The notes beneath the pieces were generated by a model. The model was given only the letters and a program-made list of their open reading frames with translations. It had not been told where the DNA came from and ran no database searches. A stretch of DNA of 64,000 nt from Hyphomicrobiales bacterium. GTDB taxonomy: Bacteria > Pseudomonadota > Alphaproteobacteria > Rhizobiales > Xanthobacteraceae. The DNA is taken from NCBI GenBank assembly GCA_017305715.1, contig JAFKKG010000023.1, positions 107,269 to 171,268 on the forward strand, in the 5' to 3' direction. Both the position numbers and the translations under genes were made by a program. This document shows positions 36,669 to 45,311 of this stretch, in pieces (position 1 is the stretch's first letter; the number at the start of each line of letters is the position of its first letter).

Positions 36669-36806
36669 TTCCTTCTCCGCTTGTGGGAGAAGGTGCCTTC
36701 GCGCAGCGAAGGCGGATGAGGGGTCTGCATCCGCGGAGACAGACCCCTCACCCGTCCGCGATGCTGCGCACCGCGTCCACCCTCTCCCACAAGGGGAGAG
36801 GGGAAG
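36669..36806. repeat. Intergenic palindromic repeat (family E), copy 2
   Basis: Same architecture as 32811-32950: TTGTGGGAGAAGGTGCC...CACCCTCTCCCACAAGGGG with GGATGAGGGGTCTG / AGACCCCTCACCC inside. It sits between the PhnA-like and DUF6494 genes. Confidence 0.75.
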
Positions 36807-36817
36807 AAAGAGCATCT

Positions 36818-37024
36818 TCAGCCCAATTCGATCTCGCCCGAGATATCATGGGTGAAGCTCAGCCCGCCAATGGTCAGTACCATCTTGGCCGGCAGCTTCT
36901 CATTGCCCTTGAGCTTGCCGCGGGCGATGGCGTCGCGGACGGCTTTTTCGATCTCGCGCTGCGAGGTGATGCCGACCTTCTTGAGAAAGCCGCGCAGGCT
37001 GGTGTTGAAGATGTCTTCGTTCAT
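36818..37024 (-). CDS. DUF6494 family small protein
   Basis: The 68-residue protein MNEDIFNTSLRGFLKKVGIT has a helical N-half (SQREIEKAVRDAIARGKLKG) and a short C-terminal beta part (KMVLTIGGLSFTHDISGEIEL). It matches the DUF6494 pattern as I know it; function unknown. GGAGG is seven bases before the ATG. It lies 13 bases after the lipoprotein gene and may share its transcript. Confidence 0.82.
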   Translation of the reverse strand: MNEDIFNTSLRGFLKKVGITSQREIEKAVRDAIARGKLKGNEKLPAKMVLTIGGLSFTHDISGEIELG

Positions 37025-37037
37025 GCTCGCCTCCAGA

Positions 37038-37307
37038 TCACGGCCGCGTCGGGTTGTTCAGCATCTGCTCGGCGAGGTTTCGCTGGGCGCGGTCGGTGCG
37101 GGCGTTGGCGTTGGCGCGCTGGACGTCGCGGTTCTTTCGGCAGATGACGTAGTCGTTCGAACCCACCGCGACGTTGTTGGCGCGGCAGAACGCGTCGTCG
37201 TCGCCGCTGGTATCGACCATGGTCGGCTGGCCGCGTTCGAGGCAGCCGCCAAGCAGGGGTGCGGTGAGCAGGATGGCGATGAGAAGTCGAGCGGGGTTAT
37301 GTCGCAT
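37038..37307 (-). CDS. Small lipoprotein
   Basis: The 89-residue protein has a lipoprotein signal MRHNPARLLIAILLTAPLLG ending in the lipobox LGGC (Cys22). The mature part has two more cysteines (DAFCRANNVAV, YVICRKNRDV) and an Asn/Arg-rich tail. It should be attached to the envelope by a lipid anchor. No family recognised. Confidence 0.72.
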   Translation of the reverse strand: MRHNPARLLIAILLTAPLLGGCLERGQPTMVDTSGDDDAFCRANNVAVGSNDYVICRKNRDVQRANANARTDRAQRNLAEQMLNNPTRP

Positions 37308-37412
37308 GCGCCGGGTCCGTCGTTGTTCGATTTTCTGTCATTGCCGGGCTTGACCCGGCAATCCATCAAAATCAAGGCATTTTGCCCGATCGGAGGCGGA
37401 AAGTTCCCGACT

Positions 37413-37500
37413 CCGTCGTTGCGAGGAGCGTCAGCGACGAAGCAATCCATCTATCCCTTATGCCGCAAGATGGATTGCTTCGCTTCGCTGGCAATGACGG
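37413..37500. repeat. Intergenic palindromic repeat (family A), copy 2, next to a family B fragment
   Basis: CGTCGTTGCGAGGAGCG...GAAGCAATCCATC pairs with AAGATGGATTGCTTCGCTTC...GCAATGACG. It shares its core with 2758-2834. A second short element, GTCATTGCCGGGCTTGACCC at about 37337, precedes it. Confidence 0.7.
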
Positions 37501-37525
37501 TCCGCTGCAATGACGGCCTCCAGCC

Positions 37526-39436
37526 CTACACCCTGCCCTTCAGCGCCTCACCGATCTCATCGAGCACCTTGGGGTCCTCGATGGTGGCCGGCATGGTCCA
37601 GGGCTCGCCGTCGGCGATCTTCTTGATGGTGCCGCGCAGGATTTTTCCCGAACGGGTTTTGGGCAGGCGGCCGACCGTGATCGCGAGCTTGAAGGCGGCG
37701 ACCGGGCCGAGCTTGTCGCGCACCAGCGCCACGACGTCTTTCTCGACTTCCGCCGGGGCCTTCGAGACGCCGGCCTTCAGCACCAGCAATCCACAGGGCA
37801 CCTCGCCCTTGATCGCATCGTTGATCCCGAGCACCGCGCATTCGGCGACGTCGGGATGCGAGGCCAAAATTTCTTCCATGCCGCCGGTGGAAAGCCGGTG
37901 GCCGGCGACGTTGATAATGTCGTCGGTGCGGCCCATCACGAACACATAGCCGTCTTCATCCTTGTAGCCGGCGTCGGAGGTTTTGTAGTAGCCGGGAAAT
38001 TCCGTCAGATATGCTTCCTTGAAGCGCGCTTCCTGCTCCCACAGCGTCGGCAGGCAGGCCGGCGGCATCGGCAGTTTGATGACGATCGAGCCCATGGTGC
38101 CGGCAGGGACCGGCTTTGCCGCCTCGTCGACCACGTCGACCTGATAGCCCGGCATCGGCACCGTCGGCGAACCGTGCTTGACCGGAAGCATGCCGAGACC
38201 GACCGGATTGCCGGCGATGCACCAGCCGGTTTCGGTCTGCCACCAGTGATCGATGACCGGCACCTTCAGCTGCTGCTCCGCCCATTCCACCGTCGGCGGA
38301 TCCGCGCGTTCGCCGGCGAGGAACAGGGTGCGGAATTTCGACAGGTCGTATGCGCGGATGAATTTTCCATCCGGGTCTTCCTTCCTGATGGCGCGGAAGG
38401 CGGTCGGCGCGGTGAAGAAGGCGACGGCCTTGTGCTCGGAGATCACGCGCCAGAACGCGCCGGCATCGGGCGTGCCGACCGGCTTGCCCTCATACATGAT
38501 CGAGGTCGCGCCATGGATCAGCGGTCCGTAGATGATGTAGCTGTGGCCGACCACCCAGCCGATATCGGAGCCGCACCACCAGACTTCGCCCGGCTTGACG
38601 CCGTAGAGATTGAACATCGACCATTTCAGCGCGACCAGATGCCCGCCATTGTCGCGCACCACGCCCTTGGGAATCCCCGTCGTGCCCGACGTATAGAGAA
38701 TATAGAGCGGATCGATCGCCTTGACCGGCACGCAAGGCGCGCTCTTGCCGGCGTCGAGCGCGGCGCGGCGCAATTGCGCCCAGTCATGGTCGCGTCCGGC
38801 GGCCAGCTCACAAGTCTGCTGCGGCCGTTGCAGGATCACGCAGGTCTGCGGCTTGACGCTCGACAGTTTGATCGCCTCGTCGAGCAGCGGCTTGTAGTGC
38901 ACGATGCGGCCGGGCTCGATGCCGCAGCTCGCCGAGAAGATCAGCTTCGGTTTGGCGTCCTCGATCCGGGTCGCGAGCTCCTTGGCCGCAAAGCCGCCGA
39001 ACACCACCGAATGCACCGCGCCGATCCGCGCACAGGCCAGCATCGCGAACACCGCCTCCGCCACCATCGGCATATACAAGATGACGCGGTCGCCCTTGGT
39101 GACGCCAAAATCCTGCATCACCGCGGCGAGCGTCTGCACTTCCTTCAGCATCTCGGCATAGGTGAATTTTGAAATGCTGTTGGTCAGCGGCGAATCGTGG
39201 ATCAGCGCCACCTGATCGGCACGTCCGCCAGCGACATGGCGGTCGAGCGCGTTGTAGCAGGTGTTGACCACGCCATCGGTGAACCAGCGGCCGTAAGCCC
39301 CCATGTCAGGATCGAAGATTGTCTTCGGCGCCTCGATCCAGTCGATCTCGCGCGCCGCCTCGGCCCAGAACCCCTTGGGGTCGCTGAGCGAGCGGGCGTG
39401 GACCTCGTGATATCGGCTCTTGTCGTGGACGTTCAT
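37526..39436 (-). CDS. prpE: Propionyl-CoA synthetase
   Basis: The 636-residue acyl-CoA synthetase of the Acs type has YTSGTTGIPKGVV (P-loop), WWQTETGWCIAGNP, GYYKTSDAGYKDEDGYVFVM, and the lysine region KTRSGKILRGTIKKIADGE near the end. The PrpE-like feature is HRLSTGGMEEILASHPDV and an overall pattern nearer PrpE than Acs. It activates propionate (possibly acetate) via acyl-AMP. ATG 39436 follows GGGAGC; an upstream in-frame start at 39535 is not needed. Confidence 0.88.
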   Translation of the reverse strand: MNVHDKSRYHEVHARSLSDPKGFWAEAAREIDWIEAPKTIFDPDMGAYGRWFTDGVVNTCYNALDRHVAGGRADQVALIHDSPLTNSISKFTYAEMLKEVQTLAAVMQDFGVTKGDRVILYMPMVAEAVFAMLACARIGAVHSVVFGGFAAKELATRIEDAKPKLIFSASCGIEPGRIVHYKPLLDEAIKLSSVKPQTCVILQRPQQTCELAAGRDHDWAQLRRAALDAGKSAPCVPVKAIDPLYILYTSGTTGIPKGVVRDNGGHLVALKWSMFNLYGVKPGEVWWCGSDIGWVVGHSYIIYGPLIHGATSIMYEGKPVGTPDAGAFWRVISEHKAVAFFTAPTAFRAIRKEDPDGKFIRAYDLSKFRTLFLAGERADPPTVEWAEQQLKVPVIDHWWQTETGWCIAGNPVGLGMLPVKHGSPTVPMPGYQVDVVDEAAKPVPAGTMGSIVIKLPMPPACLPTLWEQEARFKEAYLTEFPGYYKTSDAGYKDEDGYVFVMGRTDDIINVAGHRLSTGGMEEILASHPDVAECAVLGINDAIKGEVPCGLLVLKAGVSKAPAEVEKDVVALVRDKLGPVAAFKLAITVGRLPKTRSGKILRGTIKKIADGEPWTMPATIEDPKVLDEIGEALKGRV

Positions 39437-39842
39437 GGCGCGCTCCCGATCAACGCATTCTGCTTGGTTCTGCAAGGATCCAGACATGACCAGGCGGGAT
39501 GCGCCGGCCATGACCAGGATCAATTCAGACCACATTTTCCGAATGCATTGTCACGGGAAGTCGCAGGAGATCAAGCCGGAACAGCCGGGCCGTTCGGCGC
39601 AGCCTGCCGCCGGGCGATGGTCGCGGGCTTCTCCACCCGGTCACATCGGCCCAGTTACCAGGATTTAACGATGACGAAAGCGAGTTTGCAGCCTGCCGCG
39701 AAGCCGTCGAGCGCCGGCACCTTTAGCTAGGTGGTATGACTGGCTTCTTCATGCAGCAGCGGCCGGCATAACGGCGCCGCCGAAATCAAGCCTCGTTAGC
39801 GCGGCCTTTCAGCGAAACATCACTGCCGGGCGGGACGGTCAT
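39437..39842. other. Upstream region of prpE with a possible short ORF
   Basis: This 406-base stretch holds the prpE promoter. It has a short direct repeat CATGACCAGG near 39485 and 39509. A possible 19-residue plus-strand reading frame is listed separately. No longer gene is visible. Confidence 0.4.
39671..39730 (+). CDS. Possible 19-residue peptide
   Basis: ATG 39671 is preceded by AGGA seven bases earlier and encodes MTKASLQPAAKPSSAGTFS before TAG. The spacing to the start signal is good, but nothing else supports it. It may be a real small protein or chance. Confidence 0.25.
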   Translation: MTKASLQPAAKPSSAGTFS

Positions 39843-40607
39843 TCAGTATCCGTCCACACCGACCAGTTTTTGCATCCGCTCCTTCATGGCCTTGCGCAGG
39901 TCGTAGCTCGGCCGGCCGAATTCGGCGTTGCGGCGGGCGATGAAGGCGTCCTGCTCGCGCTGCAATGCGCGGGCGTCATCGTAATTCCTGGCCTCGCCGA
40001 TGATCCGGACGTTCATCGCGTTGATCCCGCGATCGAGATCGGCGAGTTCCGGATCGGCGCAGATCGCCTTCTCCGCCGCGCGACGGGCCGTCTTGCAGTT
40101 GAAGCTCGGCTTGCCAGCGACCGCCATCAGCGCGCCAATGCGTTCGATTTCCAGCGCGAGGGCCTTGTAACTGGCCTTGGCGGCCGCGTGATCCGGATTC
40201 AGCCTGATCGCCATGCCGAAATCGGCCAGCGCCTTCGGCCGGCTGCCCTTGCGGCGGTAAAGCTCACCGCGCGCATTGAAGATGTCGGCCAGCGTCGGAT
40301 CGAGCCGCAGCACGTCATCGTAGTCGTCGATGGCACGCGCGAAATTGTCCCTGCGGTCGAACACCCCGGCGCGGGCGATCAGCGCCTTGATGCGGTCGGG
40401 CCTGGCCAGTTTGTCATGGTCGAGCAGTTCGCCGCACACGTTGAGAATCTTGTCGTCGTCCCCCGTTGCCGCGGCCGCGATACAGGGCGCGGCATCGACC
40501 TTCACATCCCCGGCCGGCTCCGCGCCGGCGGCAAAGGCTGCCTGCGCCAATGCCAAGGACAGCACGGCGGCAATGGCGAGGCTGCAGATGAGAAGCCGAT
40601 CTTGCAT
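39843..40607 (-). CDS. Secreted TPR protein with LprI-like C-terminal motif
   Basis: The 254-residue protein has a signal peptide (LAIAAVLSLALAQAAFA). A helical TPR part spans about 75-155 (YDDVLRLDPTLADIFNARGE, LADFGMAIRLNPDHAAA). The C-terminal domain contains PSFNCKTARRAAEKAICADP, the pattern of LprI-type lysozyme-inhibitor relatives. It is probably periplasmic. ATG 40607 is chosen over TTG 40610. The gene is alone, followed by the prpE upstream region. Confidence 0.75.
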   Translation of the reverse strand: MQDRLLICSLAIAAVLSLALAQAAFAAGAEPAGDVKVDAAPCIAAAATGDDDKILNVCGELLDHDKLARPDRIKALIARAGVFDRRDNFARAIDDYDDVLRLDPTLADIFNARGELYRRKGSRPKALADFGMAIRLNPDHAAAKASYKALALEIERIGALMAVAGKPSFNCKTARRAAEKAICADPELADLDRGINAMNVRIIGEARNYDDARALQREQDAFIARRNAEFGRPSYDLRKAMKERMQKLVGVDGY

Positions 40608-40640
40608 CAATCGATCCGAAATTTCCGCGGCAATCCTAGA

Positions 40641-40740
40641 GCCTTTTGCGTTCCGATTGAATCGGAACGGGGCTCCAGATTCCTGTTTTGACGCGTTTTC
40701 TTCGCGCGAACCGGGTCCACGTCGCTGGAACGCTCCAGCA
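40641..40740. repeat. Intergenic repeat (family C), copy 2
   Basis: Palindromic head GTTCCGATTGAATCGGAAC (exact), then the shared core TTTTGACGCGTTTTCTTCGC-GCGAACCGGGTCCAC-GTCGCTGGAACGCTCC. Same orientation as copies at 31571 and 54836. Confidence 0.7.
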
Positions 40741-40866
40741 AGCGATGCTTGCCTCCAACAGCCATCGACGCACGACTGCGCGGGGAGGTCACCCCATCCT
40801 GCAAATATCTGGTGCTATTGGATAATTCTGTTTGAACCTTTTGCCGTCCGCGCAGACTCAAGAACC

Positions 40867-41637
40867 ATGACAATTTTGACCGATACCACTCCGCCGCGCG
40901 CATTCGCGTATTCCCAAACCGGTTATTTTTACTTCTACATGGCGCTGGCCTGCACGGCCGTCGCGTTTCTCGGCTTTGCCCCGACTTACTGGGTGCCGAT
41001 GGCGTCGCGGTCGTATTCCGCCTCGCCGGTGATTCATTTTCACGGCCTGCTGTTCTTTGCCTGGTCGCTCTACTTCGCGTTCCAGACTTGGCTTGCCGCC
41101 GCGGGAAAAATAAAGCGGCACCGCGCGATCGGGATGATCGGCGTATCGCTGGCCACCGCGATGACGATCTTCGGCTTTCTGGCGTCGGTCAACGCGATGA
41201 AGCGATCGGCCGCGCTTGGGCTGACCAACGAGGGCATCGCGTTCGCGATCGTCCCGCTCAGCGGCATATTGTTCTTCGCGGTGGTGTTCGTGCTGGCCGT
41301 TGCCAACATCCGCCGGCCGGAAACCCACAAGCGGCTGATGCTGCTGGCCGGCATATCTCTGCTCGATGCCGCCGTGGCGCGCTGGTTTATGACTTTCCTC
41401 GCGCCTCCCGGGCGCGTCGGGCCACCGCCCGTGCCCGTCACCATCCCGCCGGCCTTCGTCGCGTATTTGTTGCTCGTGGTCGCGATCGTGCACGACTGGC
41501 GCACGCACGGCCGCCCGCATCCGGTCTATGTCTACGGCGGCACGGCCCTGATTGCCGTAAAACTGTTGAACTGGCCGATCAGCGTCTCGTCGTTCTGGCA
41601 CTCCTTCGCCGGCGGCATACTGGCGATGGCGCAATGA
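40867..41637 (+). CDS. Multi-pass inner-membrane protein
   Basis: The 256-residue protein has about seven hydrophobic segments (YFYMALACTAVAFLGF, VIHFHGLLFFAWSLYFAFQT, AIGMIGVSLATAMTIFGFLA, AFAIVPLSGILFFAVVFVLA, LLAGISLLDAAVARWFM, FVAYLLLVVAIVHDW, and one at the end). A conserved-looking HFHG motif and HKRLMLL resemble uncharacterised membrane families that may bind heme through His. Function unknown. The ATG at 40867 lacks a clear ribosome site. Confidence 0.7.
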   Translation: MTILTDTTPPRAFAYSQTGYFYFYMALACTAVAFLGFAPTYWVPMASRSYSASPVIHFHGLLFFAWSLYFAFQTWLAAAGKIKRHRAIGMIGVSLATAMTIFGFLASVNAMKRSAALGLTNEGIAFAIVPLSGILFFAVVFVLAVANIRRPETHKRLMLLAGISLLDAAVARWFMTFLAPPGRVGPPPVPVTIPPAFVAYLLLVVAIVHDWRTHGRPHPVYVYGGTALIAVKLLNWPISVSSFWHSFAGGILAMAQ

Positions 41638-41667
41638 TGAGATTCAGTTGAGGAACGGAATCCGACT

Positions 41668-41694
41668 TTCACCTCTCCCTTCGGGAGAGGTGAA
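41668..41694. terminator. Hairpin between convergent genes
   Basis: Twelve-base-pair stem TTCACCTCTCCC / GGGAGAGGTGAA with a three-base loop, between the membrane-protein gene and the SDR gene. There is no T-tract, so it may be a repeat hairpin rather than a classic terminator. Confidence 0.4.
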
Positions 41695-41735
41695 TTGAGT
41701 TCGGAGCGAAAGACCCAACCGGCTTTCATCTCCCT

Positions 41736-42539
41736 CTAAGCCGACTTTACCGTCAGCCCGCCATCGACCACCAGTTCGAGCCCGGTGACGTAACGGGATT
41801 CGTCGGACGCCAGGAACAGCGCCGCATTGGCGACATCCCAGGCGTCGCCCATGTGTCCCATCGGCACTTGCGAATCCCGTGCCCGCCACATCGCCTCGAC
41901 GTCGCCCTTGGCATAGCTCGCCGCCAGCCCTGCGGAGTGCTCGACCATCGGGGTTTTCATCAGGCCCGGCAGGATGCAGTTCACCCGGACATGATCGGGT
42001 GCAAATTGCACCGCCGTGGTGCGCGTCATCTGGTTCATCGCCGCCTTCGACGCGCCATAGCTGACATAGGAAATGCCGACATGGCGGATCGAGGCGATCG
42101 ACGAGATGTTGATGATCGAACCACCGCCCTGCTTCTGCATCACGGGAATGACGTGCTTCATGGCGAGGAAGGCGCTCTTGAGGTTGACCGCGAACACCCG
42201 GTCCCACTCCGATTCCTTCACCTCGACCACGTTGCCCATTTCGGCGATGCCGACATTGTTGTCGAGCACATCGATGCGGCCATAGGTTTTCAGGCACGCC
42301 GCCACCATCGCCTCGACCTCGGCGGCGCGGGAGACGTCGGCGGTGAACGCGGTGGCCTTGCCGCCCTCGCCCGTGATGATCTTCACGGTCTCTTCGGCCG
42401 CAGCCGCATTGCGGTCGACGCAAAACACCTGTGCGCCCTCGCGCGCAAAGGTCACGGCGGTGGCCTTGCCATTGCCCCAGCCCGGCCCGATCGAACCCGC
42501 GCCGACCACCATCGCCGTCTTGCCCTTGAGCCGTTCCAT
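41736..42539 (-). CDS. SDR-family oxidoreductase
   Basis: The 267-residue classical short-chain dehydrogenase has the nucleotide-binding VVGAGSIGPGWGNGKATAV (an extended Gly-rich loop), DNNVGIAEMGN, the catalytic serine in IINISSIASIR and YGASKAAMNQM (YxxxK). It ends VTGLELVVDGGLTVKSA. The substrate cannot be deduced. AGGGAGAG precedes the ATG. It lies upstream of a membrane-protein/repeat interval and is not obviously in an operon. Confidence 0.85.
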   Translation of the reverse strand: MERLKGKTAMVVGAGSIGPGWGNGKATAVTFAREGAQVFCVDRNAAAAEETVKIITGEGGKATAFTADVSRAAEVEAMVAACLKTYGRIDVLDNNVGIAEMGNVVEVKESEWDRVFAVNLKSAFLAMKHVIPVMQKQGGGSIINISSIASIRHVGISYVSYGASKAAMNQMTRTTAVQFAPDHVRVNCILPGLMKTPMVEHSAGLAASYAKGDVEAMWRARDSQVPMGHMGDAWDVANAALFLASDESRYVTGLELVVDGGLTVKSA

Positions 42540-42566
42540 CGACTTCTCTCCCTTTGTTTGATTGTT

Positions 42567-42634
42567 GTAGCCCGGATGAGCACTTGCGATATCCGGGAGT
42601 CAGTTCCGGATGTCGCTTCGCTCATCCGGGCTAC
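42567..42634. repeat. Intergenic palindromic repeat (family F) overlapping the DUF1850 stop
   Basis: Perfect 15-base arms GTAGCCCGGATGAGC / GCTCATCCGGGCTAC. The right arm includes bases 42631-42633, which form the TAG stop of the DUF1850 gene on the minus strand. Confidence 0.75.
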
Positions 42635-43008
42635 GGATCGTTGCAGGCGCTCATCGTCGTGACATTAGCACCGATTGGATGTCCGAAAATATCCGACAAC
42701 GTCCGGCAACCGCCGTTCGCACATAGCCGCCATTCGCCGGCAGTTCCAGAATTGGCAAGCACCACCTGCGGCAGCGCCGGCCGTGCAGGTTGCCATTGAA
42801 ACCAGCCATCGACCAGCCGCGCGCCCGGCGCCGGCTCCATGCCGGCACCGGAGCCTTTGACGCGCGCCTCCACCAGTTCAAGCCCCTGCGGCGTGACGCG
42901 CCAGTCTTCCTGCCAATCGCTCTTCTCGATCGAATGGGTCCATGCAAGCGTGAAGGCCGCGATCGACAGCGCCTTCACCATTCCGGCCGAGGCGAGACAC
43001 AGGCTCAA
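42631..43008 (-). CDS. DUF1850 domain protein of a TAXI-TRAP operon
   Basis: About 125 residues with the DUF1850 pattern. AFTLAWTHSIEKSDWQEDWR, LELVEARVKGSGAGMEP, a WFQW tryptophan pair and WRLCANGGCRTL are visible. The N-terminus (SLCLASAGMVKALSIAAF) is hydrophobic, so it is exported or membrane-tethered. Such genes accompany TAXI-type TRAP permeases; their role is unknown. The likely start is TTG 43008, whose bases overlap the permease stop by four, giving coupling; a later ATG at about 42978 is the alternative. Confidence 0.75.
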   Translation of the reverse strand: MSLCLASAGMVKALSIAAFTLAWTHSIEKSDWQEDWRVTPQGLELVEARVKGSGAGMEPAPGARLVDGWFQWQPARPALPQVVLANSGTAGEWRLCANGGCRTLSDIFGHPIGANVTTMSACNDP

Positions 43009-45113
43009 GCCGCCGCCACCGCGCTGCGCGAGCGCTGCCGCCACTGCCAGAGCACGACAGCGGCCCCGAGCGTGAAGCCCGCGGTATCGCTGAACGGAAA
43101 GTCGCCCAGCAGACACAGCGCCGCGGCCGACGCGAGCGCGATCTCGGCAAAACTCAGCCGCGTGAACAGGAAGCCGATCGCAACGATGCCGAACAGGCCG
43201 ATCGCCACCAGCGCCCTGAACGTTGCGAAAGCAACCGCGCCGTAGAACCCGAGCTTGGCCGCCATGGGATCGCCGGCCTGCAGCATCAAGGCCGGCGAAT
43301 AGACGAAGATGAACGGGATGACGTAACCCGCGAGCGCGATGCGCATCGCCTCCCAGCCGATCCTGTCGGGATTTTCCTTGGCGATGGGAGCTGCGGCCAA
43401 GGCCGCCAGCGCCACCGGCGGCGACAGGTCGGCCATGATGCCGTAATAGAACGCGAACATGTGGCTGGCGATCAGGGGCACGCCGAGTTTTGCAAGTGCC
43501 GGCGCGGCAAGAGCCGCGGTGATGATATAGGTCGGAATCGTCGGGATGCCGGTGCCGAGCAGGATCGACAGCAGCATGGTCATGACAAGCGCGAGGAACA
43601 GGCTCTTGGCGCCGAGGCTAATGATCCAGCCGCCGAAGATGGTGCCGATACCGGTCTGCGTCATCATGCCGATGATGGTGCCGACGATGGCGCAGGCCAT
43701 GCCGACGGTGAGCGCCGATTTGGCGCTGTCGGCGAGCGAATCCCGGCAGGCGGCGAGCGTCGCCCTGCCGCCGCGCGTGATCGCGGCAATCACGATCAAC
43801 CCCAGGACGATGCACGACACCGGCACGATCTCGAGGCCCGTGCGCGATACCGCGCCGACCACCAGCGCCAGCCCGATCCAGAAAACATAGCGGATCATGG
43901 TGTTGGAAAAACCGAGCGTGATGCTGGTGCCGAGGATCAGGGCCACCGTCAGCGCCAGCCCCATGCTGCCGGCATAAAGCGGCGTAAAGCCTTCAAACAG
44001 CATGTAGACCAGTGCGGCCAGCGGCAACACCAGGTACCAGCGCGACACCAGCGCCTTCCAGGCGCTCGGAATTTCCGAACGCTTCATGCCGACCAGGCCG
44101 TGCTTGCCGGCTTCCAGATGCACCATCCAGAATGCGGACGCGAAATAGAGAATCGCGGGGATGACTGCGGCCCTGACGATCTCCGAATACTGGACGTTGA
44201 GCGTCTCGGCCATGATGAAGGCGACCGCGCCCATCACCGGCGGCATGATCTGCCCGCCCATCGAAGCGGTCGCCTCGACGCCGGCGGCAAAGGCGCGGCG
44301 ATAGCCGAACTTGATCATCAGGGGTATAGTGAACTGGCCGACGGTGACGACATTGGCGACGCCGGAGCCGGAGATCGTTCCCATCATGCCCGACGCGACC
44401 ACCGCGACCTTGGCCGGCCCGCCCCGGCTGCGGCCGAACAGGCCGAGCGACACGTCGGTGAAGAGCTGGATCATGCCGGCGCGTTCGAGGAACGAGCCGA
44501 ACAGGATGAACAGGAAGATGTAGGTCGCCGAGACGTAGATCGGCACGCCGTAAAATCCTTCGGTGCCGAAGGAAAGATGGGTGATGATCTGATCGAAATC
44601 ATAGCCGCGATGGTTGAACGGCGACGGCAGATGCTGGCCGAAGAACCAATAGAGCAGACAGGCGCCGCACATTAGCGGCAGCGCAGCGCCCATCAACCGC
44701 CAGGTGCCCGCGAAGATCAGCAGCGCGAGCAGCGTTCCGACCGCAAGATCGGTGGAGGTCGGATCGCCGTCGCGCGCGATCAGGTCGGCGTAGAAAATAT
44801 ATTGATAGAGCCCGCACAGGAAGCCGGCGGCCCCGATCAACCAGCCGAGCGTGCGGCCGTAACCGTTCCTGGCGGTGAAGTTGCCGATCAGGCCGAAAGT
44901 CATCAGCAGCAGGAAGCCGACATGAACGCCGCGCACCACCTGGTTCGGCAAATAATTGAATGCGGCGACGTAAAGCTGGAACACCGCAAAGGCGATGCCG
45001 ATCACATAGGCCAGATGGCCCCAGGCACCGGGGCCGAAACCCGCCGGGAAGCCGTGCTCGAAATTGTCGAATTCGACCTTGATCGGCGCCTCTGCGCCCT
45101 TGGCTTGCAGCAT
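43005..45113 (-). CDS. TAXI-type TRAP transporter fused permease (system 1)
   Basis: The 702-residue protein fuses the small (4-TM) and large (12-TM) TRAP subunits. TM-rich blocks include GPAKVAVVASGMMGTISGSG, MGGQIMPPVMGAVAFIMAE, GTGIPTIPTYIITAALAAPA and ADLSPPVALAALAAAP. It imports an organic acid or amine using an ion gradient, fed by the periplasmic TAXI binding protein at 45312-46259. AGGGG precedes the ATG. It is coupled to the DUF1850 gene and divergent as an operon from system 2. Confidence 0.93.
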   Translation of the reverse strand: MLQAKGAEAPIKVEFDNFEHGFPAGFGPGAWGHLAYVIGIAFAVFQLYVAAFNYLPNQVVRGVHVGFLLLMTFGLIGNFTARNGYGRTLGWLIGAAGFLCGLYQYIFYADLIARDGDPTSTDLAVGTLLALLIFAGTWRLMGAALPLMCGACLLYWFFGQHLPSPFNHRGYDFDQIITHLSFGTEGFYGVPIYVSATYIFLFILFGSFLERAGMIQLFTDVSLGLFGRSRGGPAKVAVVASGMMGTISGSGVANVVTVGQFTIPLMIKFGYRRAFAAGVEATASMGGQIMPPVMGAVAFIMAETLNVQYSEIVRAAVIPAILYFASAFWMVHLEAGKHGLVGMKRSEIPSAWKALVSRWYLVLPLAALVYMLFEGFTPLYAGSMGLALTVALILGTSITLGFSNTMIRYVFWIGLALVVGAVSRTGLEIVPVSCIVLGLIVIAAITRGGRATLAACRDSLADSAKSALTVGMACAIVGTIIGMMTQTGIGTIFGGWIISLGAKSLFLALVMTMLLSILLGTGIPTIPTYIITAALAAPALAKLGVPLIASHMFAFYYGIMADLSPPVALAALAAAPIAKENPDRIGWEAMRIALAGYVIPFIFVYSPALMLQAGDPMAAKLGFYGAVAFATFRALVAIGLFGIVAIGFLFTRLSFAEIALASAAALCLLGDFPFSDTAGFTLGAAVVLWQWRQRSRSAVAAA

Positions 45114-45165
45114 GCCCCTGATTCCCCACCCGCGATGCTTATAGCACCGGTGCCAATTCCAAACA

Positions 45166-45293
45166 CGTCATGGCCGGGCTTGTCCCGCCCATCCACGTCT
45201 TAAAATCCACCGCGAGAGACGAAGACGTGGATGCCCGGCACATAGGGCGAGCGAAGCGACGCCGTCCTTCGGACGGCTATGCCCGGGCATGAC
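45166..45293. repeat. Intergenic palindromic repeat (family B)
   Basis: CGTCATGGCCGGGCTTGTCC...CATCCACGTC and GACGTGGATGCCCGG...GCCCGGGCATGACG form long imperfect arms, between the permease and its binding protein. Similar to the short element at about 37337. Confidence 0.65.
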
Positions 45294-45311
45294 GCTGGAT
45301 TGGAGGCGCCC

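Noticed and set aside
36683-37147. Plus-strand frames across the family E repeat
   Set aside because: They overlap the DUF6494 gene and the repeat; composition is that of a shadow frame.
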